A stretch of DNA of 64,000 nucleotides, from contig NC_030854.1 in assembly GCF_000208745.1 (NCBI RefSeq), forward strand, positions 26,828,289 to 26,892,288, in the 5' to 3' direction. This document shows positions 48,301 through 60,300 of this stretch, piece by piece. Origin of the DNA: Theobroma cacao (lineage: Eukaryota > Streptophyta > Magnoliopsida > Malvales > Malvaceae). Numbering within the stretch: the stretch's first letter is position 1; each line of letters starts with the position of its first letter. The notes beneath the pieces are model-generated. The model was not told where the DNA came from and did not search any database. It was given only the letters and a program-made list of their open reading frames with translations. The position numbers were made by a program, and so were the translations under genes.

Positions 48301-51300
48301 GCAAGAGTAAAAGGAATAATGTTTGAAAGCTCAACCAAAGGAGAAACAACCTTGGTACTTGGATAATGGATGCTCAAGGCATATGACCATAAATAAGAAT
48401 TTGTTTGTCAAGCTTGATAGAAATACAAGCGGTAGTGCCTCTTTTGGTTACAACTCTGAAGGTATCAACCAAGGAATTGAAACCATTGGTAACACTTTTT
48501 AAACTATAATCAAGCATGTTTCATTTGTTGAAAGTCTAAAGTATAACTTGTTAAGCATTAGTCAAATTCGTGATAGAGGATTTGGAATTTGCTTTGATTG
48601 TCATGTATGCCATGTGATTGACATTGACACTAACAAAGTTGTATCCATTGGCATAAGATTTGAAAATGCTTAAGTGAATTTTCTTGATGAAATTAATATC
48701 CAAAATGAGTCTTGTCTTATGGCCAATGATGTGTGTGATAGTTGACTGTGGCATCAAAGAATAAGACATTTTCAAATATTAAAAAAAAAAGGATTTGGCT
48801 ATTAAACTGTCAAAGATTTCTTTTTAAAATGATAAAGTTTATGATGCATGTTAATTTGAAAAACAAGTAAAAAGTTCTTTTAAATCAAAGACAGTGATTT
48901 CAACTTGTAGACCATTTGAACTATTGCACATTGACTTGTTTGGACCTATTGATGTTATTAGCATGAGGGCAAGTCATATGGTTTTGTTATTATTGATGAT
49001 TACTTTAGGCATACTTGGTTGTATTTCTTTGCTTAAAAAGATGATGCATTGCATGCTTTTGTTAAACATTGCTAGAAAGTGCAAAATGAGAAAGGCGTTT
49101 CCATTGTTAGCATTAGAAGTGACCATGGTGGTGAATTTGAAATATTTTGCGATAAACATGGCTTTGATCACAATTTTTCAACCCCTAAAACTGCACAATA
49201 AAATGGAGTTGTAGAGAAAAAATAGGAAATTGAAGGAAATGACAAGAACAATACTTTGAGAAAATAATTTTTCAAAATACTTTTGGACTGAGGCTATAAA
49301 CAAAGCCTCCTTCATTTTAAATAGCGTTTCCATTAGGGTTATGATTTGAAAAGTCCCTTATGAACTTTACAAAGGAAAAAAACCAAACATTTCACATTTA
49401 AAGAGTTTTGGATGCACATTCTTTATTTTAAAAAATGAAAAACACACCTTGGGAAAGTTTGATGCTAAGAGTAAAGAAGCTATTTTCTTAGGTTATGCAA
49501 TTAATTCTAAAGCTTATAGATTGTTTAATAAAAAAAATTAGTTATAGAAGAATTTATTCATATTATTTTTTATGAGATTAATGTTGCACCAAGAAAGGTA
49601 GTGTATGATGATTATGCAGATGATATTAAGGAGAAAATGAAATAGATGAACTTCAAGAACAAAGAAGATAAAGTAAATTAACAGTTTTGACGATAACAAA
49701 GCATTTCTCATTCATTAATGCCTAACTTTATTAATTAAGTGTGCAGAATAAAGGGAATTCCCTCAATGAAATGAATGATTAAAAGCAAGATCATATCATA
49801 AATAGGCTAATCAATTAAAGTGAGAAAGATGGAAAAAATTTGTGAAGATAAGGCTTTTGCAACTGATTATCAAAAAGCTTTAATTAACTAAGGAATGGCT
49901 AGGCTATAAGTTAAAGCAGAACAAAAAAATGTTAATCAGTTAACACCAGACTTAACTGGTTAAGAAGGTGCTGGACAAAGCAAAGTAGAGGTGTGCTAAT
50001 CGGTTAAGGTGTGGGATTAATCAATTAGAGCACAAGACTTGAAGAATCTTTAAGCGCCAAAATTCAAATTCAAATTCAAAGTGAAGGTGACTGTGAATGG
50101 AGCCAAAACGAAAGAGTGTAAATTCAAAGAATTTTTAATTGATTAGACTTGGTGGTAATCGGTTAAGGCTAAAGAAAGTAAAGCTCCAATCAATTAAGGG
50201 GAGAGTTAACCAATTAGAGAAAGTTTGCTGAAGAAGAAAAGCCTAAAGACAAAGATCTTTTAATCAGTTAGAGTCTCTGTAATCGATTAGAGTAGAGAAC
50301 ACAACAGTAAGATAGTGCAAGGCAAAAAAGCTAAAATCGATTAGAACTGCTTGTAACCAATTAACATAACACTATCTACCTATTTGAAAAGAGCCATTAG
50401 AAGATAAAATAATGGTTAGAAACTATCTCTAACAGCTAGAATCAGTCTCTCAAGTGTTTAAAGCCTTTCCAACAGTCAAAAATCACATAAAGAAGCTAGT
50501 AAAAGTATTTTGAGCTTAAAACATTCAAAAACCTTCTCTTAACACTTGTATTCCACTCTTATCTTTGTAAAAATGTTTATGCTGAAGCTTGTACAACTTA
50601 AATCAGTAAGGTTTTCATTTGTACCTCTTTTTATCTTCTATTTTTTGTTTACTTAGAGTGTGTGAGACACTTTAAAGGATAGTTTAAGCTAAGGTAAGCT
50701 TAGGACTTGTTGTAAAAGAATTGGAACTTGAGTTAGAAACTCACCTTGTAAAAGCTTGATGGAAGCTATTAATTCTACTGGTTTTAGTGAAGTTGGATTG
50801 AAAATCCTTGATTAGGAACATCAAGGAAGTGGATGTAGGTCAGGTGGACTGAGCCACTATAAATATTGTGTTTTGTCTACTTCTATTAATCTCTTTTTAC
50901 TTGTTTGCTAATCTCAATAAATTTTCAAACCATCCATCTTAAATCTTTCAAACGAATTTTAAATTTCAAGAGCTCCCCTTAAAAATATTTTTAAGTGCTA
51001 TTCACCCCTTCTACCACTCTTTTGGGGACCAACAATAACATCCCTTAAGATGAAATAAATAAACCAATGAGTGCTTATATTGATGAAAATGGTGTTTGAG
51101 ACCTTCAAATAGTGTCAAGTTTCATCCCATAAGAAGCAACAAATTATATCTTGGCTCAAAAACCTTCTAGTCTAAATGCGTGCGAAGATAGAGTATTTTG
51201 GGCAGCAACACAAATTGAAAAAAATTATAGTTAAATCAACATACAACTATATTGCAAGCCTCAACCATTTAATGGAGAATCAGATTTGGAGAGTAATTTG

Positions 51301-54300
51301 GAAGTGGCCTAATGCTAATTCCACGTATACTTTTTTTATGGTTGGCATACAAAGATTGTTTTTGAACCATCTTGGAACGATCACATCATCATTTTTCTAG
51401 AAATTCTTTTTGCACTATGCAATATAGAAGATAAGTCGGTTATCCATGTTATTTACGACTGCCCTCTCGCTAAAACTGTTTGGGATTCTTTTGTTCTTGT
51501 TAATCTTCATGGTCTTTTGACAACTAGATTATGCTTGGTTGGTTTTACCAGAATCTTAGGGGGGAGGTTTTCTTGTCTTGCAATACCCATGGTGGTGTGT
51601 CGTTTGGGGTCGTTGTGTGGTCTCTTTAGAAGTGGAGGAATGAATCAGTATTTAACCACCACAACATATTTACTTCCAAAAAGATCATCCTCATTAAAAA
51701 GTATCTTGAAGATACTATTCATTCTTGGTTGTACTTTATTCCCACAGATGCTGGTGTCAATAGATCTCGTGTGGAGTTGTTGATTGGATGGTCTCCGCAA
51801 CCTCAAGATTGGTTGCTAATCAACACTAATAAAGCTCATTGAACTTCATGCCATCAATCCATTGCAGGAGTTGTTATTCTTTACCATTTTGGGAATTGAA
51901 AATGTGGTTTCTTAGTCAATCTTAAAAACTGTTCTCCATATCGAGCAGAATTATGGAGTGGTTATTGAGGTTTGTCAATGGCACAGGATGAGGGGTGTTG
52001 TAAAGTGATCTTGGCTATGGATAACAAAACTGTTGTAAAAGTGATTCAAATGGAAACAGATGAACTAAATACTAATTTAAATTTGACTTTGGTTATTAAA
52101 GATTTCTTAAGGAAAGAATGACAAATAAGTATCATTCATGTGTATCGTGGATCCAATCGTTTGGCAGATTTTCTTATGATTATGCCTTTTCAATATCCTT
52201 TTGGCAGAAAGCTTTTCAGGGATCCTTTAAGGGACAGTGCTTCAATTTTATTAAGCGATGTTATAGAAATTTCATTCCCATGCATTATTTTAATATATAT
52301 GTATTATTTTTATTTCCTTATACAAAAGTAATAATATTGATGTAAATGTTTGCTTTTTAGGGTTAGATTAATCTTACCAATGGATCCTAAACTTTTTATT
52401 TTCACTTTTTTAAAAAATGCTTTTTATCAACGGAGTCATTTTTGTTGATAAAAATCCATCGATAGTTATTGACGAAATACCAAACAATTGCTAAACAACA
52501 GGTGACAAGCATGTTACCAATGAAATATCGACGGATCATTGATGGAATTTATCGACGAAAGTGGATCCAACGGTAAGTAAGTCCAATGCTAATTTTAGCT
52601 TGGCAATTAGGAATAAAATGCACATTTATTAAAAAAATTGTAACTTAAGTAGGGTCTTAATTAGTAATTATCTAGATAATGGAATAATTAATATTCTTCA
52701 GTAAGGAATTAATTTAATTAAAGAATTAATTAAATACTTAACTAATTTGTTTACTAAGTACTTTGTGTTAATTACATTATAATATTATTTAACAGAAAAT
52801 AAATTATTAATGTAAGTATATGAACAAAAATCTGAAATGTAATAAAAAATTTGCAATTAAATTAAATTAGAAAAACATAAATTTTCAATTAATTGTTTAA
52901 TTGTAACTTATATAATTACATTAGTAATATATTACTGTAATTTAATTATATAAATTTGTAATTAATAGTGTTAAATTAATAATTAATAATTTATTTTTCA
53001 TAAAAATTAACAATGTTAGTAATTAATATTATTAAATTTCATAAAACTTTTATAACTTAATATACTGAAATTTGTGTTAATGTTGTAAAGGAATTAGGAA
53101 AATTTCATAAAATTAAAATTTTGTACGTCTATTATATAAATGATTAATTACTAGTGTTCAATTACTAATTAATATTATATAATTTCATAAAAATTATATA
53201 ATTAGTAGTTTTACGTTGTATAATTTAATATTGTTAAAGTAATAAAAAGTTATAATTTAATAATATAAAAATGTTAAACTAGATAATTATATAATTATTA
53301 TTGTTAGTAATTAAGAATTAATATTGTTAGTAACTAATATTGTTAAATTACATAAAATTTTTATAATTTAATCTTAATTTGAAAAATTGTTATAAGTTAA
53401 TTCTATAAATTAATATTGTAATGTAATATCGTGAATTTCATACTCATAGTAGTAGTTAGATAAAAAGCAATTCTTTAAATCAATCAAAGTTTGCATGAAG
53501 TAATAGCAGCAATAATTAAGGTGTTTCTTTTACATTTTATAATAGACGACATCATCAGTTTGTTATAATTATTAGAATGGAATGAAATAGATCTTGGATA
53601 TATTCTCGAGTAGATTCACGTGGATTCATTAGGATGGAATTTGTGAATGGCATCGAAGAAATTTTTTTTTTGCCTTCAATCAAGATAAATAGTAAGCTCT
53701 TAATTGCTGATAAGGTTTGGAAGCACCTTTTCTATAAAAGGTTTCATTAGTGCATACACAATATGGGATTCACATGGTGAATTATTCCATGTCGGATAAT
53801 CATCGAGAAGTGGTGATGATAATGTTGAAGAAGTAGTTAATGAAGTTGGAGTAGAAAATCCATATGCTCGAATGATTATGGATGTTTTACGTCTAGAATT
53901 TGAATTCAATGTCAAAAATTAAAATGAAGCGATGGTTCATGAAAAAGATCCTAATCCAAACGCTTCAACTTTTTATTCATTGTTAAATGATGTGGATGCA
54001 CCTTTGTGGTTTGGTTGCATGAAGCATACAAAATTATCATTAGTGGCATAACTATTGAATGTCAAGTCAATGTTTAAGATTAATGAGTCTTGTTTTAATT
54101 GTCTCATGCATCTAGTGAAGAAGATATTGTGATCAGGTGAAGCTTTATCAAAAAACTTCTATCAAATGAAGTCCAAGCTCAATAAACTTTGAGTCGTTTA
54201 TGTTAAAATCCATGCATGTAAGAACAATTGCATGTTATTTTATAAAAACGATATCAAATTGTCTTATTGCTTAAGTTGTGGTCATCCTTGGTATAAACTG

Positions 54301-57300
54301 AGTAAATAAAGTGGAGGAAGGAAAAGAAAATTTCGTATAAGATTTTGTGTTACCTTCCCCCTATATCGAGATTACAGAGGCTTTATATGTCAGAAACAAT
54401 CATAGAACACACCACATGGCATGCCACTAATTAATCTACTGATGAAGTTCTTAGACATCCTGTTGATGGTGAGGCTTGACAACACTTTAATTGCACTCAT
54501 CAGTCTTTTAAGGTAGAGTTTCATAGTGTAAGACTCAATTATATTTAGATGGTTTCAATCCATTTGAATCGACTACGAAATCATATTTTGTGTCCCTAGT
54601 AATGCTCACTATGTATAGCTTACCTCCATGGATGTGCATGAGACAATCATATATCTTTCTTAATATGGTAATCTTGGGGAAGATAAGTTTGAAACAAAAC
54701 ATCAATGTTTTCCTGCGACCTTCGATAGATATGTTGAAAGTATTATGGGACGAAGGTGTTAAGACACATGATGCTTTTAGGAAACAAAATTTTATTTTAT
54801 GAGTAGCACTTTTATGGATAATTAATTATTTTCTTGCATATGGTATATTGTCCAGATGGAGTACTCATGGACATTTATCATCCTTATTGCATGGAATAAG
54901 GGAAAAGTTTCATTTTGAAGTATGGGAAGAAGCCTTATTTTTTATATTGTCATCGACAATTTTTGCCAATTGACCATCCTTTTCATTAACAAAGAGATAA
55001 TTTTAAAAACATGTTGAACATGACTTTCCAATTCCTTGATTATCCGTCAAAGAGATTTTGGAATGGTTAGATTTAATTCATAATTAATATCACATATGGG
55101 ATAAAGGTTGGTGGCCACAAGCTTCTGGGTTTCGGTCAAACTCATAAGTGGGTGAAGTAGAGCATTTTTTGGTAGTTACCTTACTGGAATACGAATCTCA
55201 TTTGTCATAACTTGGATGTGATGCATATTGAATGTAATGTGTTTGAGAATAAATTCAATAAAAAGAGAAGGCTATCAACGCAAGGACTTCACAACAGAAG
55301 ATGAAACTTTTATATTTTCACTAAAACCGCCATCAACACACACATGGGAATCTCAAAATTTGTGGCTTTTGCCATTTGTCTCTTGAATATCCCAAGCACT
55401 ATGAAATCATTGATTTACTATTTTTGCTTAACTTGGATTCTTAAAAAAAGATGATTTAGAACTAGATGTGCTATAAGACATTCAGATGGATCATATTTCA
55501 ATAAACCTTCCAGCAGGTCTGCAAGTAAATATTTTGAGATCTCTACATGTTGTGATACCATATTTTTCAAACTATCAAGCTTGAAGGAACAGTGTTTGCA
55601 TAATAATTTCATTTTAGTAGTTAGTAGGGTAAAGAGGATTATCAAGACGATGTGGATTCATTAATGTGTACCCCTAATAATGAAACAAAAAAGAATGAAT
55701 TTTAGGTGATTGTCTTACACCGAATTCATAATAGAGTATATAATGAGGTGTGAGAAGAGATTTTTTTTGAAAGAAAAGGCTGGATTGCTTTCCAAATTGA
55801 ATCAAATATTTTTATTTGTACAACAAAATTGCTTATCTAATGTTAACAGAAAAGATAATAATTTGCTTCCCTTCACTCTTATTATCCTAATAAAGACCTT
55901 AACTTCCTTCTTTCTTTTATTTTGAGCACATCTTTTGACCAATTCAAATAACAACTTTACCCTTTACTTCCCTTAAATTCAATAAAGAAAAAAAGGTATC
56001 GATACATGGACTTCAAAACAAAAGATGCAACTTTTATATTTTCACTAAAACCAACATCAACACATACATGGGAATCTCAAAATTTGTGGCATTTGCCATT
56101 TCTCTCCTGGATATCCCAAGCACTATGAAATCATTGATTTACTATTTTTTCTTAACTTGGATTCTTAAGAAAATGATGATTTAGAGCTTGATGTGTTGTG
56201 AAACGTTCAGATGGATCATATTTCAATAAACATTCCAACAGGTCTATGAGTGAATATCTTGAGCTCTATACTGTTGTGATACCAAAAAGTCTGTGAGTGA
56301 AAATCTCAACATGTGGGAGGAGATTTTAATACAGTTCAAAATGAAGAAGAAAAAATTGGAAGATGTGATGTCACAAGGTCAACTAAAGCCTTTGAAGATT
56401 TTATACCAAGCATTGTTTTGGTGGATTTACTTATGTTTGGTAGACAATTTACATGGTGCAACATAAAGGAAGAGGCTATTTTTTGCAAGTTAGATAGATT
56501 TCTTATTAGCAATAACTGGCTAGAATGCTATTTGGATATTTTATAAAAATGTTTACCATGTTTGATATCTTACCACAATTTGGTGATAATGGGAGTGAAG
56601 GACACAAATTGGGGACCAAAGCCATTTAAGGTCTTTAATTATTGGTTAGAAGGAAGCAATTTCCAGTAACTGATTGAAGAAAACTAGGAATGAGGTGAAA
56701 ATGGGCAGCTCAAGTAGTCTTTCACTTTGGTGGGGTCTTAAATATTTAAGGCTTTTCGTTTGAAATTGGTAACAGAGAACTTTTGGAGAGATTCATTGCA
56801 GAATAAAAATACTAGAGAGTGAGTTGCATAATTTGGATGCAGAATAGTATTCCATAATGAGAGATTTTGGAAAACATGAAATTAGTATGCAAAAAAGAAT
56901 AGAATTGTAGTCTCTATATCGAATTAAAGAACGAAAATGGAAGTAGAAGTCAAGGGTCGAATGGGTCAACGATGGAGACATAAATATAAAATATTTTCAT
57001 GCTATGGTATCGACTAGAAGGAGATCAAACAAAATTGTCAATCTCAGAATTAATGATTAGTTGATTAAGGAACCATTGAAATAAAAAAAAAAGATTACTA
57101 AGCACATCACACTATTGTATGGGAATAGAAAAATAATGAAACTTGTTGATATGGACTATGGAATATGAAGTTTGAAGAGTAAATCAACAGAGGCTTTAAA
57201 GGCGTCTTTCACTGAGAATGAGGTTTAGGAAATCTTGCATGACTATGATGGTAATAAGGCGCCTGGTCCAAATGGATATAATTTTAATTTTCTTAAATCG

Positions 57301-60300
57301 CAATGGGGGATTGTAAAGCATGAAGTGATAAAGTTAATGAGACTTTCATTACATTAATCCCAAAGGTGAAGAACCTCATTATAGTAAGTGAGTATCGTCG
57401 AATCAGTTTGGTGGGTATTGTTTATAAATGTTGAAGATTCGGTGATTTCAACTGGTAAAGGTTGAAGAAGAATGAATTTGGACGCAAAACAGCTATTGGC
57501 TGAAAGAAAGAAGGTAGGAAGGATACTATGTCGTATTGATTATTTACTTAAATGAAACGTTTTGTTGTTATGTCATTTTGTTTCTTCAGTTTTTGTTGTG
57601 GCTCAGACACCAGTTTCTTATGTCATTTTTGTTTAATCTGTTAAGGCTTTTAGTCTCGTTTTTCTTTCTTTTTTCATAGTTGTTGGGCTTAGTTGTTGCA
57701 GTGCACAAGATCCAATGTCTGGAATTCTGTGCACAACTATGTGGCACAGCGAGGTGTTTTCTCCAATGTCGAATCTTAAGGCACGGTTACCTCGATGCTT
57801 ATATATATGAATATAGAAATATAGATGGTCGGTTTTTTCCCAAATTTTTTTCTGATGCTTCTTATTTTTCCTCTGTTTTCTGGTTTTTGTTAGCTGTGTT
57901 CTTGGTGAGCTTGAACTTTCTCATTCTTTAGAGAATTCTACAATAAAATACATGCTAAGGTTTTAGCTAATAGGTTGAAAAAAGTGATAAGAGAAATAAT
58001 TGGGATGCATAAATTTGCCTTTGTTAAGGGTAGACAACTCTTAGATTGCTTCTTGATAGCAAATGAGATATTGATATGTTACGAAAAAATGAGGAGGGAG
58101 GTTTGCTACTTAAAGTGGATTTTGAGAGTGTATGATAATGCATGTTGGGATGTTCTTGATTTAATGATGCTTAAAAGGGGTTTTGGGAAGAAATGGCGTA
58201 ATTGTATCACAGTGTGTTGCAATGGTATTATTCTCGATTTTGGTCAATGGCTCACCTACTAAGCTTATAAATTACAAAGAGGGCTTTGTTAAGGCTGCCC
58301 ATTATCTCCATTCCTACTCAACATTGTGGCTGAAGCTTCTAGTTGTCTCATGATTAAAGTTGGGAAGGAGCAGAAATGCAACAATATTCCCATTAGCGAA
58401 ATAGGTTTGAGCCTTTCACACTCTTCTTTTTTATGAGCCTAATCTAGAATATTTATTGAATTTGAAAAGAGTGTTAAATGCTTTCAGATTGTTTCGGGAT
58501 TGAAAATCAATTCCAAGAAAAGTAACCTTTTTGGAGTGGGTAGTGATGCGGACTTATTAAAGAGATAGGCAATAAGAATTTGATGTAAGCCTTTTCCCAA
58601 CAAATTATTTTAGCTTCCCTTTAGGGGCCATTCAAGCATCGAGGAAATATGGAAGCTTATGGTGGATTGTTTTAAAGCTAAATTAGATGGGTGGAAAGGT
58701 AAAATGCTCTCAATTTGCGATCAAGGTACTTTAATAAAATTAGTGCTAAGTAGTTTACTGATTTTTTTCATGTCATTGTTCAAATTGCCTTCAGGGGTTA
58801 AAACAGAATTAGAAAAAATCCAAAGGAGATTCTTATAAGGGGGAAATGATATGAAGAGGAAGATACATTATATTAATTGGGATGCAATTTTCCAACACAA
58901 AGATTTAGGTGGACTTGGTCTAGTTGATTTGGAAATAAAAAATCAAGCACTGCTTCATAAATGGCTATGGTGATGTGGAAATGAGCAGGATAGCCTATGG
59001 AGAGAAATCTTTTAGCAAAGAATGATTATGTGTTGAATGCCCTTTGGCCCGACACTGATGTTACATGTAAAAGTTCTAATCTTTGGAAAAATATTATTTC
59101 ACCATTATTGCCTATTGATAAATTCTTTTTGCAGGTTTCAGCAAATTTTGGAATTGTTGTACGTAATGCGCTTTCAATAGTGTTTCGGTAAGATGAATGG
59201 ATAGTAGGATTCATTCTTAAGAGAAACTTTCCACATATCTTTGCATTGTCAACCAACAAAGATGGTAGGTTATGTGATTTTAGAGAATGGCAAGATAATG
59301 TATGGCAATAGAAAATTGTACTTTGACAACAATTAGTTGGGTGGGAATTCGAGTAGTGGAGTGGACTTTCAAGTTAGCCACAAGAACATACAATTAGTGA
59401 TTCCATGCTAGATGGCGTCACTTGGAAGCCTACTACAAGTGGAAAATACTCTCCTTAATCCTTATGTCGACTAGTGACAACCATACAGTGTGACAGCACA
59501 AAGCTTTGGCGCATGGTTTAGATGGGCTACACATCTTTCAGAGTAGAAATATTTGTTCAGCAACTAATGTAAGGAAAGATAACAGTGAAACATGAGCTTG
59601 GAAAATGAGGATTGATTGGAGAAGAGCAGACAATTTGTCCTGTATGCACGCAATGCAGAAAAACAGTAGAGAATCTATTATTTACTTGTAGTGAATCTTG
59701 GAAGGTATGGAATTTGTGGTATTTTGAATGGAATTTTAGTTGGGTGACACGTAACAATCCTCAAACTTTCTTCTGGCTATGGAGATCAATCAATTTTAGC
59801 AAAATAAATATAATATTTGAACCATGACCTTCTTTGCAATTACATGGTCGTTGTGGCTTTTCCGAAATGGTATGATCTCAATACAAAAAACAACTTTTAC
59901 CGACAAAAAATTTTTTATCGGTAAAATTTGTCAGCAGTTACTGACGTAGTTGTCTCCTATTTGTTACTAACAGAATAAATCAACGGAATGCATTTTGTTG
60001 GTATTCCATCGACAATCCAGTGGCGCAAAGCAAATGAAAGGCACAGTAAGATTACCGACCAAGAAATTCCATCGGTAAAGGAGTTACTGACAAAATTTAC
60101 CGACCAAAACTATCGACGAAACGTCCAGTTGCGGAGATATGAAAATGTCGACAGAATTATTAACAAAATTTCTGTCGATAATGCCTTTGGTTAAAAAATT
60201 TAGCGATCAACTTACCGATGAAATTTTCGTTGATATTTTTATGGCTCGCTTTTCAGAATTATCTGCCTACAAAACCTTTCAAAAGATAGTGGAATTTGTA

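Larger units (their letters stand above)
45611..51034 (+). mobile_element. Copia-A retrotransposon (5424 bp), RT-less
   Basis: The LTRs are 45611-46949 and about 49677-51034, both ending CCAACA. ATAAC lies on each side (45606-45610 and 51035-51039). A primer-binding-like GTGATATCAGAGCC, close to the initiator-Met tRNA site, begins at 46951. The interior codes gag, a zinc knuckle, protease and integrase, and then ends at the 3' LTR without RT or RNase H. By eye the LTRs are about 85-90% identical, so the insertion is old. Confidence 0.88.
38790..52340 (+). mobile_element. LINE-1: 5'-truncated L1-type LINE split by two Copia elements
   Basis: LINE text occurs in four co-linear plus-strand pieces: 38790-39761 (RT palm to thumb), 40591-40727 and its duplicate 45474-45610 (WRDIDRVLLAIVEYA.. 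region), and 51035-52340 (zinc-binding and RNase H-like). The breaks coincide with Copia-B and Copia-A, each with target duplications. The endonuclease and first RT motifs are absent, so it arrived 5'-truncated or lost them. It is antisense to the host gene. Confidence 0.85.

Noticed and set aside
47915..48349. 144-codon minus-strand frame
   Set aside because: It lies opposite the Copia-A gag-to-protease region, whose plus-strand text (zinc knuckle, WYLDNGCSRHM) is recognisable. The minus frame is Phe/Leu/Ser-rich with no family.
52425..60245. One large CACTA element running from the 52.4-kb repeat cluster to the 59.9-60.2-kb cluster
   Set aside because: The right cluster lies inside LINE-2, whose sequence continues on both sides of it to 62.87 kb, so the two clusters cannot be simple ends of one element.
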